Positions 42,219-51,130 of a stretch of 64,000 nt of DNA are shown in pieces. This DNA comes from UBA5796 sp040752455 (GTDB lineage Bacteria; Chloroflexota; Anaerolineae; Anaerolineales; Villigracilaceae): contig JBMOMN010000005.1 in the NCBI GenBank assembly GCA_049324115.1, positions 95,987 to 159,986 of the forward strand, read 5' to 3'. The notes below the pieces were generated by a model that saw only the letters and a program-made list of their open reading frames with translations, searched no databases and was not told the origin of the DNA. A program made the translations under genes and the position numbers. Position 1 is the stretch's first letter. Each line of letters opens with the position of its first letter.

Positions 42219-43571
42219 CTACGCGGCAATACCTTTCAACGTATCTTCCAGGCGCTCCACCAGCGAGTCCAACTGTTCGTAGGTGATGACCAGGGGCGGT
42301 TCGATGCGGATGGTCTGGGCGCTGGTCAGGGTCCCGGCGACGAGCACGCCGCGCTTGAACAGTCCGGCCGCGACCTGGTAGCCGACCTCCGACTTGCGGA
42401 AGTGCATCCCGATCAACAGGCCCTTGCCCGTGATTTTATCGAAAACCTGCGGGTATTGGGCTGCCAGTTTTTGCAGTTTGGGCATCAGGTAATCGCCTTT
42501 TTGGGCGGCCTGCTCCCAGAGCCGGTCGCGTAAGGTGACGTGAATGGCGGCAATCGCGGCCGAGCAGGCCAGCGCCCCGCCGCCGGTGGTGGTGGTGTGC
42601 ATGAACGGGTTGGGATACATCATCGGCTGGAAGATCTCCTCGGTGGTGGTCACCGCGCTGACCGGCATTACCCCGCCGCCGAGCGACTTGGCCGCGGCGA
42701 TGATGTCCGGGACGACGTTCCAGTGATCCACGCCCCAGAGTTTGCCGGTGCGCCCCATCCCGGTCTGGACTTCGTCGGCGATCAGCAGCGTGCCGTGTTG
42801 CCGGGTCGCTTCGCGGATGCGCGGCCAGAAATCGTCCGGCGGGACGATGGCCCCGGCCTCGCCCTGGATCGGTTCGAACAGCACGCCGGCCACGCCGATC
42901 CCGACCTTTTCGCAGATTTCCAACTGACGTTCGACCGCCTCCGCATCCCCAAACGGGACGTGGTAGATGGGTCCGGCATAGAGCAGTCCCAGCGGCTGAC
43001 GGTAATCCGCTTTGCCCATCATCGAGAGCGACCCCATCGTCTTGCCGTGGAAGGCCTTGACGCCGACGATGAAGGCCGGTTTCTGGGTGTAGAGTTTCGC
43101 CAATTTAATGGAGGCCTCGATGGCTTCCGTGCCGCTGGCGGCGAACCATGAATACTTCAGGTCGCCGGGGGTGATTTCGGCCATCATGCGGGCCAGCACG
43201 CCGCGCAGCGGGTCAATCAGTTCCTGCGAGGGCATCGGCGTATGGTCGAGTTGGGCTTTCACAGCTGAGATCACGTCCGGGTGACCCCAGCCCAGGTCCA
43301 TCATCCCGTAGCCGCCCAGGCAGTCGAGGTACTCGCGGCCCAGCACGTCCCGGAAGGTCGCGCCGCTGCCTTCCCATTCGACCGCGGCCCAGTCCCCGGC
43401 CTCGGTCACGGATTTGCGGTAGTCCAGCCAGCCTTTGTTGAAATGTTCGGCAAAGTTGTGCTTCGACTCGGTGATGATTTCCTTGGCGAGGGCCTCATCC
43501 ACGTTTTTTTGTTCGATGATCCCCAGCCAGCGTTTGGAATAAGCCAGGGCGTTGTCCAGGTTTTGGGTCAT
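42219..43571 (-). CDS. Class-III aminotransferase, probably putrescine aminotransferase
   Basis: 450 residues from the ATG at 43571. PLP fold type I: GGYGMMDLGWGHPDV, SGTEAIEASIKLAKLYTQKPAFIVGVKAFHGKTMGSLS, Asp in ADEVQTGMGRTGKLWGVDH and the PLP-Lys in AAKSLGGGVMP. The ending of the GVLFEPIQGEAGAIVPP segment and overall form resemble YgjG/PatA putrescine:2-oxoglutarate aminotransferase, which makes 4-aminobutanal. Sits between the polyamine transporter and an aldehyde dehydrogenase, which fits that pathway. Confidence 0.88.
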   Translation of the reverse strand: MTQNLDNALAYSKRWLGIIEQKNVDEALAKEIITESKHNFAEHFNKGWLDYRKSVTEAGDWAAVEWEGSGATFRDVLGREYLDCLGGYGMMDLGWGHPDVISAVKAQLDHTPMPSQELIDPLRGVLARMMAEITPGDLKYSWFAASGTEAIEASIKLAKLYTQKPAFIVGVKAFHGKTMGSLSMMGKADYRQPLGLLYAGPIYHVPFGDAEAVERQLEICEKVGIGVAGVLFEPIQGEAGAIVPPDDFWPRIREATRQHGTLLIADEVQTGMGRTGKLWGVDHWNVVPDIIAAAKSLGGGVMPVSAVTTTEEIFQPMMYPNPFMHTTTTGGGALACSAAIAAIHVTLRDRLWEQAAQKGDYLMPKLQKLAAQYPQVFDKITGKGLLIGMHFRKSEVGYQVAAGLFKRGVLVAGTLTSAQTIRIEPPLVITYEQLDSLVERLEDTLKGIAA

Positions 43572-43706
43572 AGATCCTCGTAAATGATTTCGCAATTGTT
43601 TTTGCAGGGGCGGCCCGCCAGGACATAAAATTCGTCTCGTTCGGGCCAGAATCCTGGCATATCGGGTTCACGAACGGCCTCGAAGGGTCGCCCCTGCGGG
43701 TTTACA

Positions 43707-45173
43707 TTAGAATTTGCGGCTCCACTCTTTCGGCCAGCGCTCGATGACGACCTTCTTCTGGGTGAAGAACTCGACCGCGTCCATGCCCTGGCCGTGGTTG
43801 TCGCCGAAGAAGGATTCCTTCCAGCCGCTGAACGGGAAGAAGGCCATCGGGGCGGCCACGCCGATGTTGATGCCGATGTTCCCGGCCTGCACCTCGTAGC
43901 GAAACTTGCGCGCCGCCGACCCGCTGGATGTGAACAGGCTGGCCTGGTTGCCGTAGGCATGGCTGTTGGCCAGCGCAATCGCTTCTTCGATGGTGTTGAC
44001 ATGCATCATGCCCAGCACCGGCCCGAAGATTTCGGTTTTCCAAAGCTCGCTGCCCGGCTGGACATCTGCGATGACGGTCGGGCGGACGAAGGAGCCGCCC
44101 TCGTAACCCTTGACCGTCGTCCCGCGCCCGTCCACGCAGACCTTGGCCCCGTTCCCGGACCCGAGGCCGATCAACTGCTCGACCCGGGTTTTACTCGCCT
44201 GATTGATGACCGGACCCATCTGCACCCCGGTGTCCATCCCGTAACCGACCACCCGGCTGGCGGCCGCGTCGCAGATCATCTCGGTGAATTCGTTGCGGGC
44301 CTCGGCCACCGTCACCGCCAGCGAGACGGCCAGGCAGCGCTGGCCGGCGCAGCCGAAGGCCGAATCGGCGATTATCTTGGTTGCCATTTCCATGTCGGCG
44401 TCCGGCAGGATGATGACCGGGTTCTTGGCCCCGCCCTGGGCCTGGACCCGTTTGCCGTTCTCGGCCGCCCGGCGGTAGATGTACTTCGCCACGTTGGTCG
44501 AGCCGACGAAGGTGATGGCCCGGATGGCCGGGTGGTCGAGGATGCCGTCCACCGCGTCCTTCGAGCCGTTGACCAGGTTGATCACGCCTTGCGGGAAGCC
44601 GACCTGCTCGATCAGTTTGAAGATCAGCTGCATCGTCATCGGCACTTTTTCGGAGGGCTTGACGATGTAGGTATTGCCGGCCGCTAAAGCGTAGGGCAGG
44701 TACCAGAACGGGATCATGCCGGGGAAGTTGAACGGGGCGATGGTGGCGCACACGCCCAGCGGCTGGCGGATCATGATCTCGTCAATGCCGGGGGCGATGT
44801 CTTCGGCGATCTCGCCTTTCATCAGCATCGGCATCCCGCAGGCCACTTCCACGTTTTCGATGGCGCGCACCATTTCGGCCTTGGCCTCGTCGAAGGTCTT
44901 GCCGCACTCGTCGGTGATGGTGCGTCCGATCTCATCGTGATGGGCCTTGAGCAGATCGCGTAACTTGAACAGGTACTGGATGCGGTCCTGGACGGGGGTG
45001 GCGCGCCAGGCCGGGAAAGCCGCCGAAGCCGCCGCGGCCGCGTCGTCCACATCTGCGCGGCCGCACAGCGGCGTCCGGGCGATGACATCACCGGTCGCCG
45101 GGTTGATCACATCCGCGTAGTCGCTGACAGTTGGCTCGATCCATTCGTTGTTGATGTAGTTCAATATTTTCAT
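43707..45173 (-). CDS. mmsA: Aldehyde dehydrogenase, methylmalonate-semialdehyde dehydrogenase-like
   Basis: 488 residues from the ATG at 45173; the frame runs 31 codons further without a good ribosome site. ALDH catalytic Cys lies in GCAGQRCLAVS, with Rossmann motif FVGSTNVAKYIY and APFNFPGMIPFWYLPYA, patterns of the CoA-acylating MmsA subfamily; the general-base Glu typical of hydrolytic ALDHs is replaced in AQGGAKNP. It could take malonate semialdehyde or a 4-carbon semialdehyde to the acyl-CoA. Context favours the product of the flanking aminotransferases. Confidence 0.87.
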   Translation of the reverse strand: MKILNYINNEWIEPTVSDYADVINPATGDVIARTPLCGRADVDDAAAAASAAFPAWRATPVQDRIQYLFKLRDLLKAHHDEIGRTITDECGKTFDEAKAEMVRAIENVEVACGMPMLMKGEIAEDIAPGIDEIMIRQPLGVCATIAPFNFPGMIPFWYLPYALAAGNTYIVKPSEKVPMTMQLIFKLIEQVGFPQGVINLVNGSKDAVDGILDHPAIRAITFVGSTNVAKYIYRRAAENGKRVQAQGGAKNPVIILPDADMEMATKIIADSAFGCAGQRCLAVSLAVTVAEARNEFTEMICDAAASRVVGYGMDTGVQMGPVINQASKTRVEQLIGLGSGNGAKVCVDGRGTTVKGYEGGSFVRPTVIADVQPGSELWKTEIFGPVLGMMHVNTIEEAIALANSHAYGNQASLFTSSGSAARKFRYEVQAGNIGINIGVAAPMAFFPFSGWKESFFGDNHGQGMDAVEFFTQKKVVIERWPKEWSRKF

Positions 45174-45258
45174 TGGTATTCCTGTTTGGTTTCCGTGCCG
45201 CGCAATCGCGACTGGGTATTCCGCTGTGCGTGGTGCGTGTTCCGTTATGAAACACGCT

Positions 45259-46587
45259 CTACGCAACAGATTTATCCGCCACTTCCAGCCCCTTCTCGAC
45301 CAGCGCCAGGCCCTCGTCGAGTTGCTCGCGGGTGATGCACAGCGGCGGGACGACGAAGACGATGGTCCCTAAATCCTGCTTGGACATGATGAAGGTAAAC
45401 AATCCGTTTTCTTTCAGGACTTTCCCAATTTCTCCCATCACTGCCGCCGGGAAGGGTTCCTTCGTCTCGCGGTTGACCACCAGCTCGATGGCCGAGAACA
45501 GGCCGATGTAACGCACGTCACCCACAGACGGATGCCGTTCCTTGATGTCTTCGAGCGCCTCGCCGAGATACTTGCCCAGCGTGGCGGCGTTTTCGATCAG
45601 CCCGTCTTCCTCGTAGACTTCGATGGTCGCCAGGGCCGCGGCGCAGGCCAGGGTGTGTCCGTTGTAGGTCAGCCCGGCGTAGAGGTACTTGTCGTCGAAG
45701 AACCCGGCGATCTCCTCCGAGACGATCACCGCCCCGAGCGGGACGTAGCCGCTGGTGATGCCCTTGGCCGTGGTGATGATGTCGGGTTCGACGCCCCAGT
45801 TGTCCACCGCGAACCACTTCCCGGTCCGGCCCCAGCCGCTCATCACCTCGTCCGAGATGAGCAGGATGCCGTATTTGTCGCAGATTTCGCGGACGCGCGG
45901 CCAGTAGTCATCCGGTGGGACGATCAGCCCGTTCGAGCCGACCACGCCTTCCATGATGATCGCGGCGATCTTGTCGGGACCCTCGTAGCTGATGATTTCC
46001 TCGAGGTGGGCGATGCACTCCCGTTTGCAGGAGTCCGGTTTCTGCCCGAACGGGCAGCGGTAGCAGAACGGGTCGAGGAAATGCACCCCGCCGGGCATGG
46101 CCGGTTCGACCGCCAGGCGGCGGTAGTCGCCGGTCAGGGCGATGGAGCCGTGGGTGGCGCCATGGTAGGAGCGGTAGCGGGCCAGGATTTTTTGCCGCCC
46201 GGTGTAGAAGCGGGCGATCTTGATCGCGTTTTCGTTGGCTTCGGAGCCGCCCAGGGTGTAGAAGGTCTTTTTGAGCCGCCCGGGGGTGACCTCCGCCAGT
46301 TTTTTACCGAGCAGGCCGCGAGGTCCGGTGGCGTTGCCGGGGTGGACGAAGCACAGTTCGGCGGCCTGGTCCTGGATCGCCTTGACCACCTTCGGGTGCT
46401 GGTGTCCGATGTTGGTATTCATCAGTTGCGAGGAAAAATCCAGGTAGCGTTTGCCGTCCGCGTCCCAAAAATAGACGCCTTCGGCCCGCGTCACCGGGAT
46501 GGGGTTGACCTGGCCCTGCACCGACCACGAAAAGAAGGTGTACTCGCGGCTCAGGTCAACGATTTCTTTGCCGGTTAAGTTAGTCAT
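45259..46587 (-). CDS. Class-III aminotransferase (taurine/omega-amino-acid type)
   Basis: 442 residues. Start MTNLTGKEIVDLSREYTFFSWSVQGQ resembles taurine:pyruvate and related omega-aminotransferases. PLP motifs: SEANENAIKIARFYTGRQKILARYRSYHGATHGS, ISDEVMSGWGRTGKWFAVDN, and Lys in TTAKGITSGYVPLGA. Contains an unusual Cys-rich insert FCYRCPFGQKPDSCKREC that could bind metal or a disulfide. Substrate likely a terminal amine such as GABA, beta-alanine or taurine, delivering a semialdehyde to the neighbouring dehydrogenase. Confidence 0.88.
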   Translation of the reverse strand: MTNLTGKEIVDLSREYTFFSWSVQGQVNPIPVTRAEGVYFWDADGKRYLDFSSQLMNTNIGHQHPKVVKAIQDQAAELCFVHPGNATGPRGLLGKKLAEVTPGRLKKTFYTLGGSEANENAIKIARFYTGRQKILARYRSYHGATHGSIALTGDYRRLAVEPAMPGGVHFLDPFCYRCPFGQKPDSCKRECIAHLEEIISYEGPDKIAAIIMEGVVGSNGLIVPPDDYWPRVREICDKYGILLISDEVMSGWGRTGKWFAVDNWGVEPDIITTAKGITSGYVPLGAVIVSEEIAGFFDDKYLYAGLTYNGHTLACAAALATIEVYEEDGLIENAATLGKYLGEALEDIKERHPSVGDVRYIGLFSAIELVVNRETKEPFPAAVMGEIGKVLKENGLFTFIMSKQDLGTIVFVVPPLCITREQLDEGLALVEKGLEVADKSVA

Positions 46588-46677
46588 ATAGTCTCCTGGT
46601 CATTAGTCTCTGGTCTCTTGTCAAGTCAACGGGTTGGTCAGAGGCCGGATTTGCCAGCCTGCTAACCGGCTATCAGA

Positions 46678-47979
46678 CTACTTGACGGTTTTGACCACAT
46701 CCGCCATCACATTCAGCGTCTCGTCAATGTCGGCCTCGGAGTGGGAGTAGCACAGGAACCAGGGTTCGCGGGCGTCGTGGTCGGGCATCACGCCGCGCGC
46801 GATGGCCGCATCCATCAGGCGCAGGTAATATTCCTGTTCGCTTTCGGCCCATTCGCGCTGGCAGGTCGGTTTTTCGATCCCGACCGCGAACGAGAACATC
46901 GCCGGCGGCCCGCTGAAAACGGCGGGGATGCTGCTGTCTTCGAAAATCTCTTGCAGGCCGGTCATCAGGCGCGTCCCGCGCCGGTTGATGGTTTCGATGA
47001 CCGGTTCCTGCTCCAGGATGGACAGGGTGGCGTAGGCCGCGGCGACGCCCGGCTTGTTGTTGGTGTAGGTGCCGCCCTGGGCCACGCCGTGACCGATGAT
47101 GCCCATGATCTCCTTCTTGCCGCCGAAGGCCGCAACCGGGTAGCCGTTGCCCATCGCCTTGGCGTAGGTCGCCAGGTCGGGGCGGATGTTGTAGTATTCC
47201 TGCGCCCCGCCGTTGGCGAACCGGAACCCGGACTTGACCTCATCGAGGATGAACAGCGCCCCGTACTCGGACGTGAGCCTGCGTACCGTTTCGAGGAAGC
47301 CCGGTAGCGGGTCGAGAGCGCCGCAGTTGCCCTGGCACGGTTCGGTGATGACGGCCGCGATCTGCTCTCCGTAGGATTTCATCACCCGCTCGAAGCCGTC
47401 GAAGTCGTTGAAGGGCAGGGTGATGATCTTGTCGCCCATCGCCTTGGGGATGCCGGAACTGCCCGCCACCGGGATGGGGCTGCGGCGGCTGCCGTAAGCG
47501 CCGGTGGGGGCGTAGGTGGACCAGAGCAGGTGGTCGTGGAAGCCGTGATAATTGCCCTCGAACTTGAGCAGCAGGTCGCGCCCGGTGTAGGCGCGGGCAA
47601 CGCGGATGGCATGCATGGTCGCCTCGGTCCCGGAGCAGGCCAGGCGGGCCATTTCCACCGCCGGGCACATCGCCACGATCTTTTCCATCAAGGCGATTTC
47701 CAGTTCATAGGTCATGGCTGCCAGTGTCCCGCGCTGGATCTCTTCGATGACTTTGGCGTCCACGGCGTCGTAGGAATGTCCCAAAATGATCGGCCCGAAG
47801 GCCAGGCGGTAGTCAATGTATTTCCTGCCGTCCACATCCCACAGGTAGGCCCCCTTGGCCTTGTCCATGTAAAGCGTGGCCTCTTCGCCCCAGAAGCGGA
47901 AGTTGGAGTTGACCCCCAGCGGGACCACCGCCATGGCGCGCTTCTGTAATGCTTTGCTGTTCGGCCCAACGTAACTCAT
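46678..47979 (-). CDS. Glutamate-1-semialdehyde aminomutase-like class-III aminotransferase
   Basis: 433 residues. Sequence type is that of GSA aminomutase relatives: VPLGVNSNFRFWGEEATLYMDKAKGAYLWDVDGRKYIDY, CSGTEATMHAIRVARAYTGRD, LDEVKSGFRFANGGAQEYYNIRPD and PLP-Lys in TYAKAMGNGYPVAAFGG. True HemL is usually linked to haem genes; this copy sits among polyamine/amine-degrading genes, so an aminotransferase or aminomutase on a diamine or amino acid is more likely than tetrapyrrole synthesis. Confidence 0.84.
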   Translation of the reverse strand: MSYVGPNSKALQKRAMAVVPLGVNSNFRFWGEEATLYMDKAKGAYLWDVDGRKYIDYRLAFGPIILGHSYDAVDAKVIEEIQRGTLAAMTYELEIALMEKIVAMCPAVEMARLACSGTEATMHAIRVARAYTGRDLLLKFEGNYHGFHDHLLWSTYAPTGAYGSRRSPIPVAGSSGIPKAMGDKIITLPFNDFDGFERVMKSYGEQIAAVITEPCQGNCGALDPLPGFLETVRRLTSEYGALFILDEVKSGFRFANGGAQEYYNIRPDLATYAKAMGNGYPVAAFGGKKEIMGIIGHGVAQGGTYTNNKPGVAAAYATLSILEQEPVIETINRRGTRLMTGLQEIFEDSSIPAVFSGPPAMFSFAVGIEKPTCQREWAESEQEYYLRLMDAAIARGVMPDHDAREPWFLCYSHSEADIDETLNVMADVVKTVK

Positions 47980-48007
47980 ACAATCTCCTTGTTTCGCTTA
48001 TCGGATT

Positions 48008-48493
48008 TTATTTGTTCAGCGCGCTCTCGGCCACTTTTTCCGGGACGCGCCATTGGTAGACATCTTTGAGCACCACCGGAACGATGGAGGTTGTCGTCTT
48101 GCGCACGCCGGGGACTTTCCGCACCACCTCGGTGACGAAGCGATAGATTTCCCCCGTATCCCGCGCCACCACCTGGATGCTGACGTCGGACTCGCCGATG
48201 GAGCAGGCCACGTAGGTGACATTTTCGTATTGCGCCATCTGGTTGGCGACATCCGTGATCTTGTCGGATTCGACTTCCATCCAGACATCCGCGTAGGTAT
48301 CCAGGCCAAACGCCCTCGGGCTGACGATGGCGCTGATGCGGATCACGCCTTCCTCGACCATCCGGTCTATCCGGTAGCGGACGGCCCGCTCGGAAATATC
48401 CCCGATCTGGCGGGCAATTTCGGATGCGGAGATGCGCCCATCTTCGAGGAGTAAATTGACGATTTTTACATCAGTTTTGTCGATTTCATACAT
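48008..48493 (-). CDS. Lrp/AsnC-family regulator (second copy)
   Basis: 161 residues: HTH at 1-60 (IDKTDVKIVNLLLEDGRISASEIARQIGDISERAVRYRIDRMVEEGVIRI) and RAM domain at about 70-150. It heads the minus-strand aminotransferase block, starting 29 bp upstream of the GSAM-like gene. Together with the Lrp gene at 37.2 kb it brackets the polyamine locus. Confidence 0.94.
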   Translation of the reverse strand: MYEIDKTDVKIVNLLLEDGRISASEIARQIGDISERAVRYRIDRMVEEGVIRISAIVSPRAFGLDTYADVWMEVESDKITDVANQMAQYENVTYVACSIGESDVSIQVVARDTGEIYRFVTEVVRKVPGVRKTTTSIVPVVLKDVYQWRVPEKVAESALNK

Positions 48494-48524
48494 GTTATTT
48501 CGTCTCCACTTCCGAAAACAACAA

Positions 48525-48554
48525 TAGCCGACCGGAATATACCCAGGTCGGCTA
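48525..48554. promoter_or_regulatory. Inverted repeat upstream of the second Lrp gene
   Basis: TAGCCGACC (48525-48533) and GGTCGGCTA (48546-48554) pair around 12 nt, 32 bp upstream of the Lrp start. A run of A follows on +. It may be an autoregulatory operator, or the terminator or leader hairpin of a short transcript. Confidence 0.45.
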
Positions 48555-48600
48555 AAAAAGTCAAGAGAAAAGTGATAAATCGGTGGATTTACTTAAAGCG

Positions 48601-48631
48601 CTTCGACCAGCGATTATACCGCTGGTCGAAG
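48601..48631 (-). terminator. Hairpin 3' of ssrA
   Basis: CTTCGACCAGCG (48601-48612) and CGCTGGTCGAAG (48620-48631) form a perfect 12-bp stem with a 7-nt loop 5 nt after the tmRNA 3' end. The T-tract on the minus strand is weak, so it could also be a processing signal. Confidence 0.75.
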
Positions 48632-48636
48632 ATTTG

Positions 48637-49034
48637 TGGAGATGGCGAGAATCGAACTCGCGTCCGAAAGATTCGACCCTCGGAAATCTACGAGCGTAGT
48701 CTACCGGTGTGTGTCACCGGCGGGTCCCCGGTGGACGAAGAATCCCGCCAGCCAGCCACTCAGGCCCGAAAGCCCTCTTTCGCACGTTTAGCGACATTGC
48801 GTGCGGCACGCTGTCTTTGTGTCGCCCGATCCTGCCTCCGGGCAGCGGGCGGGGCAGGCGGACGGGGCTTACTTGGTGAAGCCCGACTGTTCAGCCATCG
48901 CTTATGCAGCGAGGGGCAGAGCAGCGTAGGAAGTGCGGTTGTTGGCACTTGATTTTTTGCGCGGATTTTTCGAGTTCGGCGCCTCTCGGCTCGCATTCCG
49001 GGACCAGCCTCTCCCGTCGAAACCTGTCATCCCC
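48637..49034 (-). ncRNA. ssrA: tmRNA
   Basis: Transfer-messenger RNA for rescue of stalled ribosomes. The 5' end GGGGATGACAGGTTTCGACGGG carries the typical tmRNA start; the 3' end has the T-arm GAGTTCGATTCTCG. GGGGATG pairs with CATCTCC, including the G3-U pair that identifies an alanine acceptor, followed by discriminator A. CCA is not encoded. The tag reading frame (48946-48902) encodes ANNRTSYAALPLAA with a TAA stop and GCC resume codon. Length 398 nt plus CCA. On the minus strand between the polyamine block and the receiver-ATPase gene. Confidence 0.96.
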
Positions 49035-49064
49035 AGGTGGGTGAGGGCATTGCCCAGGCGCGTT

Positions 49065-49070
49065 ATTATA
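49065..49070 (-). promoter_or_regulatory. -10 element of ssrA
   Basis: A consensus TATAAT is present on the minus strand 31 nt upstream of the mature tmRNA 5' end, consistent with a short 5' leader removed by RNase P. No convincing -35 element was seen. Confidence 0.5.
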
Positions 49071-49184
49071 ACATGGCCCCCGTCCGTCCGCATTTTGGAT
49101 TGAAAATGTCATAATAGATGTCTTGCCTGTCTTGGCGCTTTATGCTAGACTTTGATTGATTAAAGCAACTTAAGGATGGATCTT

Positions 49185-50351
49185 ATGGCAGACAGGATTT
49201 TAATAATAGACGACGACCTTGACACCCTCAAGCTGGTGGGTATCGCGCTCCAACGCCAGGGATATGAGATCATGGCAGCCAGCAATGGACGGCAAGGTGT
49301 GATCCAGGCTGAGGAAGAACTGCCTGACCTGATCCTTCTGGATGTGATGATGCCGGAGATGGACGGCTACGAAGTTGCCCGGCGTCTGCGCGCCAACGAG
49401 GATACAGCCGCCATCCCGATCTTGATGTTTACGGCCAAAGCCCAACTGGACGATAAGGTCACGGGCTTCGAGGTGGGGGCGGACGACTACCTCACCAAGC
49501 CAACCCATCCCACCGAATTGATCGCCCACGTGAAAGCCCTCCTGGGGCGCAAGGGCCGGGCCGCCTCCGCCACCGGCGCTTCGGTGACGACAGGCCCGCG
49601 GGCGATGATGATCGGCGTGGTCACGCCGCACGGCGGCATGGGCGGGACGACCGTGGCCTTGAACCTGGCCAGCAGCCTGATGCTCCGCACGAAAGCGGAA
49701 GTGACCGTGGCCGAGTTCAGTCCCGGTTTCGGTTCACTGGCGCTCGACCTGGACCTGGATACCAAGCCCTTTTCCAATTTACTGGCGACCGCGCCTTCAG
49801 AGATCACCCGGCACAAAGTGATGGAGTCGCTTACCGTCCACGAATCCGGGCTGCGCATCTTACCCGCAACCTACAACTCCAAAGACGCCGAGCTTTCGCA
49901 CAGCGCCTCGGCCCAGCTCGAAGTCGTTTTCAGCCGGTTGACCGGCGTCGGGCGTTACGTGGTGATTGACGTGGGGGCCGGCCTGGCTGCGCTGAACCAG
50001 AAACTGTTGAAAATGTGTACCGAACGGATCGTGGTCGTCGAGCCGATAGATAGTTCGATCCGGCACGGGCGCGCCCTGATTGACGACATCGTTTCACTGG
50101 GGATCGAACCCAAGACCATCACGGTGGTCAGCAACAACCGCGTCCGCACCGAATTCACCATCCCGTGGGGCAACGTCCAGGAGCAGTTGGGCCACGCCGT
50201 GACCGTCAACCTGACTCCCGCACCCGAGCTGCACCACCAGGCGACTCGGATCAATTCCTCGGCAGTGCTGGCCCAGCCCGAAAGCCTGACCGCCCAGCAA
50301 TTTGCCAAACTTTCAGAACACATCACGGCCCGGCAGCCGAAAGCGGTCTGA
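49185..50351 (+). CDS. Receiver domain fused to a CpaE/TadZ-like MinD-family ATPase
   Basis: 388 residues from the ATG at 49185; an ATG three codons earlier overlaps the AAGGA ribosome site. Receiver domain 1-125 with DDD (8-10), phospho-acceptor in LILLDVMMPEMDG and Lys in YLTKPT. A Thr/Ala linker leads to an ATPase domain (about 145-360) with a deviant P-loop (PHGGMGGTTVALNLA) lacking the signature Lys near its start, as in TadZ/CpaE proteins. Those proteins place pilus or other machinery at cell sites. No Tad pilus genes are nearby. Its stop overlaps the sirtuin start (TGATG). Confidence 0.9.
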   Translation: MADRILIIDDDLDTLKLVGIALQRQGYEIMAASNGRQGVIQAEEELPDLILLDVMMPEMDGYEVARRLRANEDTAAIPILMFTAKAQLDDKVTGFEVGADDYLTKPTHPTELIAHVKALLGRKGRAASATGASVTTGPRAMMIGVVTPHGGMGGTTVALNLASSLMLRTKAEVTVAEFSPGFGSLALDLDLDTKPFSNLLATAPSEITRHKVMESLTVHESGLRILPATYNSKDAELSHSASAQLEVVFSRLTGVGRYVVIDVGAGLAALNQKLLKMCTERIVVVEPIDSSIRHGRALIDDIVSLGIEPKTITVVSNNRVRTEFTIPWGNVQEQLGHAVTVNLTPAPELHHQATRINSSAVLAQPESLTAQQFAKLSEHITARQPKAV

Positions 50352-51130
50352 TGGCCCTGGCGACGCGCACCCTGGCGTCCATTGATCTGGCGGCCGAGCT
50401 GTTCCGCAATGCCAGGCGCGCCGTCGCCTTGACCGGCGCGGGGATTTCCACCCCCTCGGGGATCCCCGATTTCCGTTCCGAGGGGACAGGCCTGTGGTCC
50501 CGCGATGAGCCGATGGAGGTCGCCTCCCTGTCCACGTTCCGTACCCATCCGGAGCGTTTTTTTAAGTGGTTCCGCGGCCTTGCCGGTCAAATCTACCAGG
50601 CTGAACCCAACCCGGCCCACGTGGCGCTTGCCAACTGGGAATCAAACGGGCTGCTGCAGGCCGTCATCACCCAGAATATTGACCACCTGCACCAGAAGGC
50701 CGGCTCGAAGAACGTGGTGGAGATGCACGGGACCTTGAGCACCCTCTCCTGTACCCAATGTTTTCACCAATACGGCTACCAGGACTTCTTGCAGGCCTTC
50801 GTGGTGGACGGCATCATGCCGATCTGCCCGGCCTGCGGGGCTGTGCTCAAGCCGGACGTGATCCTTTTTGGGGAACAACTGCCCCAAAAAGCCTGGTACG
50901 AAGCCCAGCGCCTGAGCCGCACCTGTGACCTGATGCTGGTCGCCGGTTCGTCGCTGGAGGTGCTGCCGGTGGCCGGCCTGCCGATGCAGGCCGTGGACCG
51001 GGGCGCGCACCTGGTCATCATCAACCAGGCCCCCACTTACATTGACGTGCGCGCCGACGTGGTCATCCCCGGCGACGTGGCCGAGATCATTCCCCTGATT
51101 GGCGAAAAAGTTCAGCATGTTCGATACTGA
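50351..51130 (+). CDS. Sirtuin, NAD-dependent protein deacylase
   Basis: 259 residues from the ATG overlapping the previous stop. Sirtuin core is complete: GAGISTPSGIPDFRSEGTGLW, QNIDHLHQKAGSKNVVEMHGT with the catalytic His, zinc ligands CTQC and CPAC, GAVLKPDVILFGEQLP and VAGSSLEVLPVAGLP. It removes acyl groups from lysine using NAD. The Ala-Tyr-x-x-Arg signature of SIRT5-type desuccinylases is not seen. The gene is embedded between signalling genes, overlapping both neighbours. Confidence 0.95.
   Translation: MALATRTLASIDLAAELFRNARRAVALTGAGISTPSGIPDFRSEGTGLWSRDEPMEVASLSTFRTHPERFFKWFRGLAGQIYQAEPNPAHVALANWESNGLLQAVITQNIDHLHQKAGSKNVVEMHGTLSTLSCTQCFHQYGYQDFLQAFVVDGIMPICPACGAVLKPDVILFGEQLPQKAWYEAQRLSRTCDLMLVAGSSLEVLPVAGLPMQAVDRGAHLVIINQAPTYIDVRADVVIPGDVAEIIPLIGEKVQHVRY

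Noticed and set aside
48572..48952. 126-codon plus-strand frame across ssrA
   Set aside because: Lies antisense to the tmRNA and has no protein features.
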